Shown in pieces: positions 1 to 10,340 of a DNA stretch of 64,000 nt. The translations under genes were made by a program, and so were the position numbers. The stretch is from the NCBI GenBank assembly GCA_963920575.1, contig OY986964.1, positions 10,290,663-10,354,662 of the forward strand, written 5' to 3'. The notes under the pieces are model-generated. The model ran no database searches, was not told where the DNA came from, and was given only the letters and a program-made list of their open reading frames with translations. The DNA comes from Narthecium ossifragum (taxonomy: Eukaryota > Streptophyta > Magnoliopsida > Dioscoreales > Nartheciaceae). Within the stretch, counting starts at the first letter, position 1, and the number at the start of each line of letters is the position of its first letter.

Positions 1-353
1 GGGGCATTGATTTCATGGGCCCTTTTCCACCCTCGAATGGAAACATGTATATTTTATTGGCCGTCGATTATGTTTCGAAGTGGATAGAAGCCATTGCCAC
101 TAAGACTAATGATCATCGAGTTGTCATCATGTTTCTTCATGCCAACATCTTCTCTCGATTTGGTCACCCTAAGGCTATCATAAGTGACGGAGGGTCTCAT
201 TTCATGAATAGGCATTTCCGAGCCACCCTTAACAAATACAACATCTCCCATAAGGTTGCCACACCATACCATCCTCAAACAAGTGGGCAAGCGGATGTGT
301 CTAATCGTGAAATCAAGCGTATCATTGAAAAGGTGGTGCGCTCAGACAGAAAA
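1..353 (+). CDS. Athila-type Ty3/gypsy integrase, first fragment (cut at window edge)
   Basis: Integrase catalytic core of a Ty3/gypsy Pol polyprotein, which joins retrotransposon cDNA to host DNA. The frame is open from base 3 and begins GIDFMGPFP, the usual entry to the core. Visible are the first Asp (GIDFMG), the second Asp ([10 protein letters not shown]) and [20 protein letters not shown]. At the third catalytic position the family normally has Glu (SGQVEISNREIKR); here the residues read ADV, so the acidic residue appears lost. Wording matches the Athila/Tat branch. The frame ends abruptly at a solo LTR and resumes at 2975 without a shift, so the two pieces were one gene. The N-terminus lies outside the window. 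Confidence 0.88.
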
Positions 354-643
354 TGTGAGGACCCGTACCTCCAACCCGGTCCGATCGCGTTAGGTCGAGG
401 GTCTGGGTTTGTGGTTTGGCTCAGTTGGCCTTGGGATGCGATCGGTTGATCGCATCGCTGCTTTTGACCCCAGTGGCATTTTAGTAAATATGCTTCATGG
501 TGGTCAGTTTCACACCCGCGTTGCACACATGACCTTTGATTGATGTATGTGTTTGATTAGAACCTTTAGGGCGCTTTCGATCGAAAGATCGGAGCTCGAT
601 CGGGAGAGATCGAATCGGACGACTGTGATCGATTCCAGCTTTC

Positions 644-650
644 TATTTAA
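644..650 (+). promoter_or_regulatory. TATA-like box of the L1 solo LTR
   Basis: TATTTAA lies 290 bp inside the LTR and is followed by a pyrimidine-rich tract (650-715) like the leaders of other L1 copies. Its position corresponds to TATAAATA at 28272 in another L1 copy. The role is inferred from position. Confidence 0.45.
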
Positions 651-1185
651 GCTCCTTCTTTCTCTTTCTTTCCTTCTTTCCTTCTCCTGTCGTTCTCTTT
701 CTTCTCTCTCTCTCCTGCGGCTGGGTGCTAGGGCATCGGAGTGTGGATTTCGAGGAGCGGTTTCGGGCGATCGGAGTTGGGGGATGCGTGGAGGAGCTGC
801 CCTACTTCATCAGGTAGGTGTTTCTACCTTGATCTCGTGATCGGGTTTTCCTAGGATAGGTTTTATGTACTTTCGCTATAGGAATACATGTTAGAATGCT
901 TTGTAGCTCTTTGCACATGTGGTGTAGTTCATTTCCTGTATTCCTACGTTGCGAATTCGGTATTTTAACGGTTAGTTTCCGTATTATCGCCGTTTTGTCG
1001 GTTTTCGTCCATTTGGACCTAGATAGGAGATTTAACCTTCAAAAATGTGATTTCTTTATACCATTGGATTCCCCATCGAGAATTACACTTGCTTGCAAAA
1101 TCTCATTGTTTTCCAACTTGATTTGATCCTTGATATCCAAGAAATTGGATTTCCGGCATTGTTATGATGAACTGTGCCTAAGGCT

Positions 1186-1545
1186 CGACGGTCGATCGGT
1201 GCATCGACCGTCAAGCGTTGATACGCTCTTTCTGGGCCTGACGGTCGACCGTCGGATCGACCGTCGCATCGTCCGTCAGGCTCTGTCCGGATTTTGGCCT
1301 CCCACGGTCGATGGACCGATCAACTGTGGGCTTCTTCCCTTTTTCATCCCGCCTCACGGTCGACCGTTGGATCGACCGTCGCATCGTCCGTGAGGCTCTG
1401 TCTCGTTTTGGGCTCCCCACGGTCGATGGGCCGATCGACCGTCGCCCATGTGGTTTTCCTCATTTTGGCCTCACGGTCGACCGTGGCATCGACCGTGGCC
1501 TCACAGTCGACCGTCGGATCGACCGTCGCATCGACCGTGGACCCT
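1186..1545. repeat. ACGGTCGACCGT palindrome array in L1 LTR
   Basis: A higher-order tandem repeat of roughly 110 bp. Each unit holds several TCGA-centred palindromes or half-palindromes (GGTCGACC, GGATCGACCGTC, CATCGTCCGT) separated by sequence such as AGGCTCTGTC. It lies about 540 bp downstream of the TATA-like box, so it would be in the transcribed leader. The same palindrome class recurs at 63190-63440 inside an LTR of a different family. Confidence 0.85.
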
Positions 1546-2974
1546 TGAACATGGTTTTCTAGCCTTTCTTGGTTGGATTTGATTTGTGATTAATATCTAA
1601 ACTTGTTAGGAAGCATGTGTGTGGATTTTATGAGGTTTTCAAAGGATTTCTATCGAGTTTGAGGATCGATTCGAATAATTCCCTTTTTGGGCAAATCTAT
1701 GGTTTTGATTGCATTTAATACATGTTGGATTGTTGTTAAATGTTTATTTGATTGCCTAACCATTAGCTAGCTATGAATGTTAGCTAATGAGAAATTGTGG
1801 AACCTTAGCCTGTTGCCGGCGAGTGCCGAGGGCTATTGTATAACTGTGGCCAGTTACCTGCGTGATAATTGTGGAACCTTAGTCTGTCAAGTGCACGAGA
1901 GCACTGAAGACTATTGTATATTTGTATTCATAGCTTTGTTCTAATCTTTGTTTGGTTAGTTTAGATTATCTGTATTTGAGGCCTTTGCTATGCTTACCCT
2001 TTGGCTAGTTGTAAGCTATGCCTAGACCTGTATGATTAATGACATCTTGTTGCATGCTTATATATCTTTATGTGTGCCTGAGCATTGCATGCATCTTGAT
2101 TGCATTAGAGGCATTTGAGGTTAGGCGGGCGATGGGTTGATCGCCGATCCGAGGCTCTCGGGTAGCTCGGATCTAGCCTTATGGCCATGGATGGGTAGTC
2201 AGGTTTAGGGTGTGATTGTATGATCAAATCTCATGTGTTGAGGATTTGCGATAGTTGACTCTGATCAATGGTTGAGGTTTAGAGGTCGTGTTGTCTTCCA
2301 AGGCTAAGTGCTAAGGATGCAATCGATGTGTTCCCGACGTGGTCCCCAGGCAGTGGTATCCCTGCTGGGTAAGGGTGATCCTGCATGGTACTGTTTCCCT
2401 GTTAGTGCTTAGGGTGATCTTGGTAACATATTCAAGAGAGAGGTTCATGACAGGAGCCCTTGGGACATCGATGGGTTATGGGACCCGTGGCATCCGTTAA
2501 ACTTGAGCTGGGAGACAACATTGTTGTTGTTTTCCTCCCTTCTGTGTGCCGTAGAGTAGAACCATACTGAGCTTATCGCTCACTCCTACCTGGGCTGCGT
2601 TTGCAGGTGCAGGCGCCAGTTCTTCTTCAGTAGAGCCGGCAGGATCAGCTTTTGGTGTCGCGACTACATCCAGAGGTGCTTGAGGTTGCACCAGGAAGAT
2701 TGTTGTACTTTGGCAGTTTTGTAAATTGTAAACATCTTTTGAGGACTTTTGGGATTATATGTATTATATCTTTACTTGGAGAATTTTGTATCTAATGTTG
2801 AATAGTACAACTTGATGAATATATGAATTGAATTTCTGTTTCACCTCTGAAATATAATTTGTTTAAGTTTATCTATAATTCCGCATTGTACCGCGCCAGC
2901 TGGAGATGAATAGTGTAGGTTTCCCCTCACGCCTCGGGTCGGATGGGTTTTCTGGGTCGAGGTGTGATAGAAAA

Positions 2975-3511
2975 GATTGGTCCATGAGGTTAAATGATGC
3001 ATTGTGGGCATATAGAACCGCTTACAAGACACCCATAGGGATGTCACCCTATCGAATGGTTTATGGAAGGCACTGTCGCCTACCTATAAAACTCATGGAT
3101 AAGGCCTGGTTGAATATTCTTAAGATTAATTGGTTACCCACCGGCCTTGATGCTCGATTGCTTCAACTAGATGAGTTAGAAGAACTCCGAAATGAGGCTT
3201 ATGACAATGCCCTCATTTATAAGGCCCGGACAAAGGCTTATCATGACAAGTTCCTCATCCGCAAAACGTTCAAAGTTAGTGACAAGGTTTGGCTTTTCAA
3301 TGCCAAGCTTCGACTCTTTCCGGGGAAGCTAAAATCTAGATGGAATGGCCCCTTCCAAGTCACTCAGGTCTTTCCTCATGGGGCTATTGAAATCCATAAT
3401 CCCATGTCCGGTTCTACTTTCAAGGTAAATGGCCAAAGGTTGAAACCTTATGTTGACAATTCCCTCACCGTAGAAGCCACCATGATCTTGAATGAACCGA
3501 ATTATGAGTGA
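2975..3511 (+). CDS. Athila-type integrase, C-terminal fragment of Pol
   Basis: Continues the integrase after the solo LTR, in frame with 1-353. It opens with [20 protein letters not shown] and then [16 protein letters not shown], typical of Athila/Tat integrases. [17 protein letters not shown] follows, then a GPF-type C-terminal module ([20 protein letters not shown]) and a short tail ending at the TGA at 3509-3511. No frameshift or stop is seen. An upstream reading-frame extension (2906-2974) is LTR sequence and is not part of the gene. Downstream lie the env-like ORF and 3' LTR of the same element. Confidence 0.88.
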   Translation, partial: DWSMRLNDALWAYRTAYKTPIGMSPYRMVYGRHCRLPIKLMDKAWLNILKINWLPTGLDARLLQLDELEELRNEAYDNALIYKARTKAYHDKFLIRKTFKVSDKVWLFNAKLRLFPGKLKSRWNGPFQVTQVFPHGAIEIHNPMSGSTFKVNGQRLKPYVDNSLTVEATMILNEPNYE

Positions 3512-3860
3512 TTGTGCATGCATTGTGTCAAGCTAGAGACGGTAAATCAAGCGTTTGGTGGGAGGCAACCCATCCTTTCCTCGTATTTTTTATGATTGTG
3601 TGTTTGATATTTCTTCTTTACATGATTGATTGTTTTTCCCATTATTTGCATGTTTGATTTTGGTGTGTTTTTGAATTGATCTTTGTTTGAATAATTGTGA
3701 TGTCGAGATGGTATGTTGAATTTGTGTGATGATTGATGAGTTGTCTGAGTTGGAGGGTTTGTATTGTGGTATTTTATCGCCTAAGGAGCTTACTATCCAT
3801 GCTTGAGGTATGTGAGGCTAATTCCCAGGTTTTCAGCCCAGTTTTGCATTTTGGTACACA
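3512..3860 (+). other. Athila untranslated segment between pol and env-like ORF
   Basis: No coding sequence. It contains GGGAGGCAACCCA (about 3560-3572), a motif I associate with the region just after pol in Athila/Tat elements, followed by a T-rich stretch with no recognisable feature. Confidence 0.5.
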
Positions 3861-4430
3861 AAAGATCGATCTTCCCAGAGGAGAAGATCGATCTTCCCAG
3901 AGGAGAAGATCGATCCTTTATGTCCGATTGAATGTAAGCTGGAGCCTGGGGACGAATGATCGATCCTTACATACCTAAAGATCGATCTCCCTTGCGCATT
4001 TATTTGTGACAGGGGGATGGTTTTGAGGTGATCGATCCTTCCATACCTAAAGATCGATCTCTCTTGCGCATTTATTTGTGACAGGGGGATGGTTTTGAGG
4101 TGATCGATCTTTTATCACTGAAAGATTGATCTTTTATGGAGTTTATGCAATTCTCAGAGACAGAAAGATCGATCTTCCTGCATGGATGATCACTCTTTCA
4201 CTTTAGCTGAGAGGCCAAGTGAAGAAGATCGATCTTTCAAGCGGAAAAGATCGATCTTACTTACTTGTACACATCAGCACGACTTAAGCCAGATCCGTTA
4301 TGATGCTGTAACGTGTTAAGAGATCGATCTTTCGCTTGCAAAAGATCGATCTCTTGCGGGGTTTGTTAAAAAAAATATAAATCCAGGAGACCGATTTAGA
4401 GCTCACAAGCCCTAAGATCGATCTCCCCCC
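3861..4430. repeat. AAGATCGATCTT palindrome array upstream of env-like ORF
   Basis: Many copies of AGATCGATCTT/AGATCGATCC with irregular spacing. Part is a clear tandem duplication of an ~87-bp unit (about 3957-4115, each unit containing TTATTTGTGACAGGGGG). The array stops just before the env-like ORF and brackets a TATA box at 4376. The same palindrome fills the 3' LTR of this element at 9941-10271. Confidence 0.88.
4376..4382 (+). promoter_or_regulatory. Candidate internal TATA box before env-like ORF
   Basis: TATAAAT follows an A-run and lies 166 bp before the first ATG of the open frame (4542) and 340 bp before the more likely start (4716). Because it sits at the edge of the palindrome array, as the LTR TATA boxes do, it may be an internal promoter. 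This is inferred from arrangement only. Confidence 0.4.
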
Positions 4431-4715
4431 CCCCTTCTTCCCACAGTCGACTTCGCCGCCGCCTCCGACCATCGAGCCGCCGTTTCTCTGACCATCGAGC
4501 CGCCGTTTCTCCGACCAAAGCGCGTCGCCTCCCACCTCCCAGTGTGTCCACGACCCTTCCCCACCACTCCCTTTCCCTCAATCGACCTCGGCGCCGTCTA
4601 CATTTCTCCCTCACCTCCCACCGGCGGCGTTTCTGTTCCAAAGAGCTCCTCGCCGCCAGCCACGTTCGTTGTTCCGCTTCACCCCAAGCCAACTTCCTCC
4701 TTCTACTTACCTCTG

Positions 4716-5723
4716 ATGGGCCGCAAGCCAACCGCCGCCACCAAAAAGGCCGCCGAGAAGGGAAAGGCCGCCACTTCATCTTCCACACCACCGGCAAGAC
4801 CTCCCTCCGCTCCTTCAACAAGGCCTCCAGCACTTCCGGCACCTCCACGGCAAGCTTCCACCCCTCCAGCTTCACCATCTCCCCCACAAGCTTCTGTCCC
4901 TCCAACTTCTTCGACCCGGCCAGTCAGGACTACGACAGCGCCGTCTACATCATCCACGAGGGCTCTGGCTGCATCACCCACGGCTCCGACAATATCAAAG
5001 AGGAAGAACGCATCTTCATCCAACCCTCGCCAATCCAAGAAGATCAAGAAGAAATCCAGACCTTCCACGGCGCCCACAGTCGTCCGAGGTCTCCATCCAG
5101 ATTGGCAGCGGGAGGTAAACCTTGAATACACATTTGATGTGGAATTCTTCCGCACTGTCGAGCATGCCCAGGATTCCATAGAAATGATCGAAAACCGTGG
5201 TCTTCTTCCTCTTTGTACACCTGAGACCACGGTGCACCCTAGGCTTGTGTACATGTTCTACCAGAACATGACAGCCATCACCTACGGGGATGATCGGGAC
5301 GACGCTGTCGATGGATACTTCCCTTGCCTTGGCTTCACGTCCATGATTGAGGGGGTCGAGGTTACCTTGACGGCCAAGGCCATCTGCGAGGTTTTGGCAG
5401 TTCCGTCGCGCTGCCCCGGTCTTCATAAGCTCCAGCCCGAGGAGTTGTTCCTTCATGACTACGAGGCTCATCTCGTCCTCAACCCGGATCGCATAGGCCA
5501 GGGCAAATTTACACGGGCAGAGCTGTCGCCTTCACTTTGGCTGATCGACGACATTTTGCGCCGCAATGTCTTCCAGAATGGCCATGACCAGTATCGAACT
5601 GGTGGTTGGCTTTGCATATTGTGGTTGTTGGCCAAGGAGTGGGCGGTCAACATACCTCAGAAAATTTTAGAGGACACGGCGCAGTTTTACCGCGGGGAAA
5701 TCAGGGATAAGAAACCGAGCTAA
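4716..5723 (+). CDS. Athila env-like / putative plant transposon protein ORF, N-terminal part
   Basis: Extra ORF located between pol and the 3' LTR, the place where Athila elements carry their env-like gene. The open frame extends up to an ATG at 4542, but the first 58 residues there are Pro/Ser-rich, so I prefer the ATG at 4716 (MGRKPTAATKKAAEK), giving about 335 residues. Order: basic start, a long Pro/Ser/Thr/Ala-rich stretch (residues 15-95), a basic cluster resembling a nuclear localisation signal (KRKN...KKIKKKSR, about 100-115), then a conserved globular domain (LEYTFDVEFF, RGLLPLCTPE, LVYMFYQNM, CLGFTSMIEGVEVTLTAKAI). The globular part resembles the 'putative plant transposon protein' family. 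It is interrupted by TAA at 5721-5723. The molecular function is not known. Confidence 0.65.
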   Translation: MGRKPTAATKKAAEKGKAATSSSTPPARPPSAPSTRPPALPAPPRQASTPPASPSPPQASVPPTSSTRPVRTTTAPSTSSTRALAASPTAPTISKRKNASSSNPRQSKKIKKKSRPSTAPTVVRGLHPDWQREVNLEYTFDVEFFRTVEHAQDSIEMIENRGLLPLCTPETTVHPRLVYMFYQNMTAITYGDDRDDAVDGYFPCLGFTSMIEGVEVTLTAKAICEVLAVPSRCPGLHKLQPEELFLHDYEAHLVLNPDRIGQGKFTRAELSPSLWLIDDILRRNVFQNGHDQYRTGGWLCILWLLAKEWAVNIPQKILEDTAQFYRGEIRDKKPS

Positions 5724-6199
5724 GACAAAAAAGCCGTCCCGCACCCATGCCTTATTTCGGCTTTTCTCGCTAGCCAGGACTTAGTCCCTGAGGGCGAGCC
5801 GATTGTCTCGAACGAGGCCTTCAGGTTTGCCCGCTTCAGTGCTCCCACCTGGGGCAAAGTCCTTGGTCACATGCGGAAGGCCGGCGCTCCTGTCCAACAG
5901 CCGCGACCTGTGCGTCCCCACCAGAGTTCGGACCCGTGGAGCACCCTACCTTGGGCGAGATTTATCGTGAGCACCGGGCATTTCAGGACGCCGTGCTCCA
6001 TCGTTTGGACGCAGTAGACGCGCGTGACGCCGCCTTTCGAGAGGACATTTCCGGCCTTCGCCAGGACGTCTCCGCACTTCCCCAGGTTGCCGCGCGTATC
6101 CTCGCACGTCTCGATGACCTCCACCCTCCTCCTCCGCCGGTCACCGCTATCGTTCCTTACCGACCTCTTACCTTTCCAAAGCCGAGACCTCAGGGATGA
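5724..6199 (+). pseudogene. C-terminal continuation of the env-like ORF, broken
   Basis: Reading on in the same frame through the TAA at 5721 gives a plausible continuation (CLISAFLASQDLVPEGEP, EAFRFARFSAPTWGKV) until about 5930. A frameshift then moves the conserved-looking sequence to another frame (HPTLGEIYREHRAFQDAVLH, a charged helix with coiled-coil character, ending PKPRPQG). One stop and one frameshift therefore separate this copy from an intact protein. The frame 5936-6199 alone could be mistaken for a separate small gene. Confidence 0.55.
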
Positions 6200-7443
6200 T
6201 ACATGTCCTTCCAGCTCAGCGGTTTGTATGTCGTCTGGATGCTTGCTTGGTTGCATGTTTACTTTTTAGGTTTCTTGCATCTAGAGGCATGTAGTACTAA
6301 GGACTTGTTTTTGTTGATAGACTGTATCTAGGGGTAAATTCTGTATTTTGTGGATGGTTGGAGCGTATTCTCTTTGTGGTTGAAGGGTGGTAATTTTTTG
6401 TATTCCATTCCTCCACTTTTGTATTTGGTTAACATCTTTGATAGTGGATATATATATACTTGATTTTTGGCTTTGGGGGTGGGCTATGTGTGTGATTGTA
6501 ATTATGGTTATATGGGGGAGGACGTGAATATGTGAGTTGTAAAGATGGGTGTAGATGAATGTATGTTTTTGGATGTGAATGAATGTATATATATGTTTGG
6601 ATGCAAATGTCATCTTTGTACAACTCTTGGGCTTATTGAATAAATAGAGGGAATGCTGCCCAATTTTTCTCCAAAATTTGCATCTCTATGCTTTGATTTC
6701 CATAATGTTATGATGGGTACTTCCTCTATGATCTTACAGGGCAAACATGCTATGGATAGCAACTCGATATACGACATTTTGACATCACAACATTCCTGGT
6801 TTTTCACGACTAACCTTGACCCTAGTTCCCTTCGTATCTTTTGTCAAGGTTACAAATTCATCCATAACTTCACAAGGTTATCTCTACACTTTACCCTTCT
6901 GCCGTGCTTGAGGACAAACCCGCTTAAGTTAGGGGGTATGATTTCATCATGTTTATAGACGACCTGTGATTGACCTACATTTAATCATATGCTGATTTGG
7001 TGGTGAATATGTGAAAAAAATTTCAATTCTTATGCTAACATGGATGATTATTGCATAATTCATCTTGATTCTCATGCTTTGTAGAATTTGGCGACTCATT
7101 TCATGAGTAGGGTTATTCATCCACTTTAATTCTACTTGCCATGCATTAAGGACATTTAAGTGATCCAATCCACTTGTGCACGTACATTTGTATGAGGGGG
7201 CAAGTAGTGTTTGATTGGGGGACCTTGACAGATTGGGGGTCCAAGGCAATTTACACTCGATTGAGATGACTTATAGTAGGGTTCGAAGCCAAGTTAGAGG
7301 TCAAGAACTAGTTTAATGAAAGTGACTAGTCTTGATTCGTAGCCTTCTAGGCTCGAGTGTGTAGGTCCGAGGGGTGCTTCAATACCTAATGCCTCAAAGC
7401 CATCTGGCTTGGGAGTCATTGACCTAACACTCGTTAAATGGGC
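6200..7443 (+). other. Athila 3' non-coding region with a first polypurine tract
   Basis: No credible gene. It holds a TG/TA-rich low-complexity stretch (about 6430-6610) and a motif CTTGAGGAC...AGTTAGGGGGTA (6907-6938) followed by TGATTTCATCATG. That motif is nearly identical to the true polypurine tract at 9741-9772. The end (7355-7443) is the first copy of a tandem segment repeated at 9211-9320. Confidence 0.5.
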
Positions 7444-7792
7444 TGATGAGAATGCATAATGTTATATTTTTATTCCTTAATATTTAGTCTCCTATGCTTA
7501 TTTAGTTCCTAAATACACTCATTATTCTTATATTTTGATTTAGGATGCAATTGAAGTCCTTAAGTCGAAAAGAAGCTGAAAAGAGTGCATGGATCAACTT
7601 TAAAGATTTATCTGTACCTGTTCATGAAGAACCAGAGGATGTGCCATACATGGTTGGAAAGCTCTTGAAGTCTAGATTCTGGAGAATTTTACGGTTCGTG
7701 ATTCTGAGTTTCCTAGAGGAAGTTACGGCAATTTCAGTACCGATGCGCAGTCTGAATGGCAGAAAGGAAAATAAGCTGGAAGTCCGAGCGAA

Positions 7793-8139
7793 GGTCCGAT
7801 CGATCGGACCTGGCAAAACCGTGACAGAACATGTAGTTTTTGGCTGAATATGGTTCGATCGATCGAACCATCACTCCTACTGAGCCCGATCGATCCGACT
7901 CCTAGAGTTGGATCTATCGGACTCAAAAATACCCAGAGAATGTGGATTTTTATGCATCCGATCGATCCAGCACTTAAAGTTCGATCGATCGGACTTGGGA
8001 ATTAAAGTTGACAGAGCGTATGCTTTCTAAAGGAGCAAAGTTCGATCGATCCATCCATCGATCGGACTCGGGCGTGACTACAAGTTGAAGAGTTTAATGA
8101 GGCCGATCGATCCAGCATCCAAGGTCCGATCGATCGGAC
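7793..8139. repeat. TCCGATCGATCGGA palindrome array in L2 LTR
   Basis: GGTCCGATCGATCGGACC occurs at 7793-7810 and near-copies follow to 8139, including GTTCGATCGATCGAACC and mixed half-sites such as CCGATCGATCCAGCA. Spacers are irregular. The array ends about 60 bp upstream of the TATA box. Confidence 0.85.
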
Positions 8140-8198
8140 TTTCCCAGTAACAAAAATCAACGATTGTGATCTAATCCGAGGGTGGATACAATTGAGGC

Positions 8199-8207
8199 TA
8201 TAAATAG
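8199..8207 (+). promoter_or_regulatory. TATA box of L2 solo LTR
   Basis: TATAAATAG preceded by GAGGC. The same context is found in other L2 copies (40949, 52924 and, reversed, near 63128) and in L3 (10333). Confidence 0.7.
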
Positions 8208-9096
8208 GACTCTTTCTAGGGTTTGAGGGGGGATTCTTGGACACTTTTGGCTGCTCTTTCTCCTCCTTTATATTTTTTCTAGGTTTTATTTTCTTTATTA
8301 GAATCTTTTGAGGATTGTTCTCGATGGCCCTGCGTGGCTAAATCTTGATCCTTGGTCGAGAAGACTGAAACCTCGGAATCAACTAGACTGTGAGATCTAA
8401 TTTATTTTTATTGTTCAGTTTATAGATGAGTATTGAATGTTCTTCTGTGTTTATCTTCATGATTGTCTTGTCTAATTGCTAGGAGCGCTACTAGTTTATT
8501 ATTCATGGTGATCTACCGCTAGGTTTGATATCAAATCCGGAATTGTTTGATCCCTCTAATCTGCGAAGCAACTAGGATCTAATAATTTACTGCTGATCAG
8601 ATCTTGTTAGATCTTAGGAAGAATATTCAACTAGATTAAATGCAACCGCTTGTGCTTGTGTTGTTTAGCTTCATCGATCTCCCTATTCTTAACGCTGCTA
8701 CTAGATTAAATCTACAGCGCTTGTCTTAGGTTGTCTAGTAGTTAGGGTTGATTAGATCGCTTGTTTCTAATTAACTATGATCGAGGAGAGCTTCGAATTG
8801 AATTCGGACGGTGAATATTCATGGTATAAATTGATTGATACTTGCATCTATGATCAGTTATTGGATTCCGATGGTGGATGTTGACTCAGACCAAGGTTTG
8901 TTCTCTTGATTCAACTCATTTCTTCGCTTTAGATTATTTCTTTATTGTTTTTTCTCACGTTTAAAACCCCCCCATCTTTGTTCACTAAGCACAAAACACG
9001 ACTGAACACTCTTCGTGGGATCGACTCGTACTCGCACTACTACATTTATTTTAACGAGTACTGGATTTATTTTTGAGTGCCTGCGACAGCACATCA

Positions 9097-9772
9097 TGGG
9101 CCTAGTAGAAAGCTTAAGGGATCAAGGCATTGCACAGTCACGCTAGTAGCAAATAAAAGATTATTGGTCAGCTGTGATTCGTGGCCTGCTAGATTTGGGA
9201 GATTAAGCCCGAGGGGTGCCTCAACACCTAGTGCCTTTAGGTCATCTGACCAGGGAGCCACTGGCCCAAATCCTGTTACATGAGTCTAGTAGAAAGTCTA
9301 AGGGATCATGACATTGCACGACCACTAGTTATTTTCATTAATAAAAAATAATGCTTTAAATAAAACTTGTCATTTGTTCAACCGGTGTAAAGTACTAAGG
9401 ATGCCTAATTTTGATTGGAACCCCAATTGAATGACTATGAGACCCCGAGTACTTGAGTAGCATCTTTCACTACACGGATTGCTTAGATGAGCTTTGATCT
9501 TGTTCAAGTGCTTTGAAGTGTTTGAATGATGCTAATGATGGAATTATTTGCTTGCATTTTACTTGTGCTATGGGTTGATGGATGGGGCTATGCATTTTAA
9601 TCTATGTGTGCATACGAATGAATTTTGATCGCATAGGAACCGAAGCTACTTGAGAAATGACTAATTGTAGGTCGGGTGATTGCTGTTAGATAGTTTTTAG
9701 TTCTTTCATCTTCCTTCCTTTTTCTTCTCTTTTGCTTTGCTCGAGGACAAGCAAAGATCAAGTTAGGGGGTG
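9097..9772 (+). other. Athila 3' region with tandem segment and polypurine tract
   Basis: Resumes the element after the solo LTR. A segment reading CGAGGGGTGC...CACCTAGTGCC...AGTCTAGTAGAAAG (about 9211-9310) is the second copy of 7370-7443 plus 9097-9130. The unit is broken by the solo LTR. At 9741-9772 the motif CTCGAGGACAAGC, then AGTTAGGGGGTG, is a polypurine tract immediately before the LTR start, the priming site for plus-strand DNA. Confidence 0.65.
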
Positions 9773-9940
9773 TGATAAGACGTGAAAAGTGCACAAATCA
9801 CCCCCTTCAACTTGGCCTCGTTAGTCTCCGAGCAAGGCCTTACTGACAATTATTACCCCATTACAGGTACAAGAGCCCTCAACGAGGATTAGATCAAGTT
9901 CTGAGCTAAAACGAACTCATTCGGGCCAGTTTAGTATGAA

Positions 9941-10271
9941 GAAGATCGATCCTTTATTGACATTAAGAAGAAATCCAGTCGGAACAACAAAGATCGATCT
10001 TCCATCATGAGAAGATCGATCCCTTATGTGCATTTTTCAGTGACAGAGCGCAAGTGTTGGAAGGATCGATCTTTCCCAAGTGCATGATCGATCTTTCACG
10101 GGAAAAAGAGATGACAGAGCGCGACATTCTAGAGGATCGATCCTCGTCTACTAAAAGATCGATCTTCATCGGGGCGCAGCCAGCAGTCAAGAACAAAGAT
10201 CGATCTTCCACGGGACCAACGATCACACGGAAGAGGAAGATCGATCTTCTACCCTATAAAGATCGATCCTT
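9941..10271. repeat. AAGATCGATCTT palindrome array in L3 LTR
   Basis: Repeated AAGATCGATCTTCC, AAGATCGATCC and GGATCGATCTTTC units with irregular spacers, some containing GTGACAGAGCGC. It ends about 60 bp before the TATA box. The palindrome is the same as in the internal array at 3861-4430 of the same element. Confidence 0.88.
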
Positions 10272-10332
10272 TTGTGCCAGCCGAGCAAAATCAATGGTCC
10301 AGATCTAATCTGAGTGGGAGAGGCTTGTGTAC

Positions 10333-10340
10333 TATAAATA
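10333..10340 (+). promoter_or_regulatory. TATA box of L3 LTR
   Basis: TATAAATA in context GTACTATAAATAGACCCC, just after the palindrome array. It is the expected transcription start region of the element. Confidence 0.7.

Larger units (their letters stand above)
354..2969 (+). mobile_element. Solo LTR of family L1 inserted in the Athila integrase
   Basis: Begins TGTGAGGACC and ends GGTGTGATA, a decayed form of the family end GCGTGACA. It is flanked by the perfect 5-bp target duplication GAAAA (349-353 and 2970-2974). Removing the insert and one duplication restores the integrase frame. It shares with the other L1 copies the block around 505-530 (CACACCCGCG followed by a GCACACA tract), a TATA-like box near 644 and a GCAGGTGCAGGCG segment near 2600. 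No internal coding region is present, so this is a solo LTR left by recombination. About 2.6 kb is long for a plant LTR but matches the other L1 copies. Confidence 0.9.
7444..9096 (+). mobile_element. Solo LTR of family L2 (TSD TGGGC)
   Basis: Starts TGATGAGAATGC and ends GACAGCACATCA. Flanked by perfect 5-bp duplications TGGGC (7439-7443 and 9097-9101) inside the Athila 3' region. Contains the L2 landmarks: a CGGTTCGTGATT...GAAGTTACGGC block near 7690-7730, the palindrome array, TATAAATAG at 8199, and a terminal CGTGGGATCGACTCG segment near 9013. No coding region. A related L2 copy at 51389 is followed by a primer site, which shows that this sequence is an LTR. Confidence 0.88.

Noticed and set aside
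1130..1562. Overlapping frames on both strands across the GGTCGACC array
   Set aside because: They are open because the palindromic repeat lacks stops in several frames; composition is repetitive and nothing resembles a protein family.
3861..10271. Short repeats with variable spacers resembling a CRISPR array
   Set aside because: Repeats are 10-16 bp palindromes with irregular spacing, lie in plant LTRs, and no cas genes are present.
10054..10308. Frames on both strands across the L3 palindrome array
   Set aside because: They repeat KIDLSS/EDRSS-type peptides encoded by the palindrome itself.
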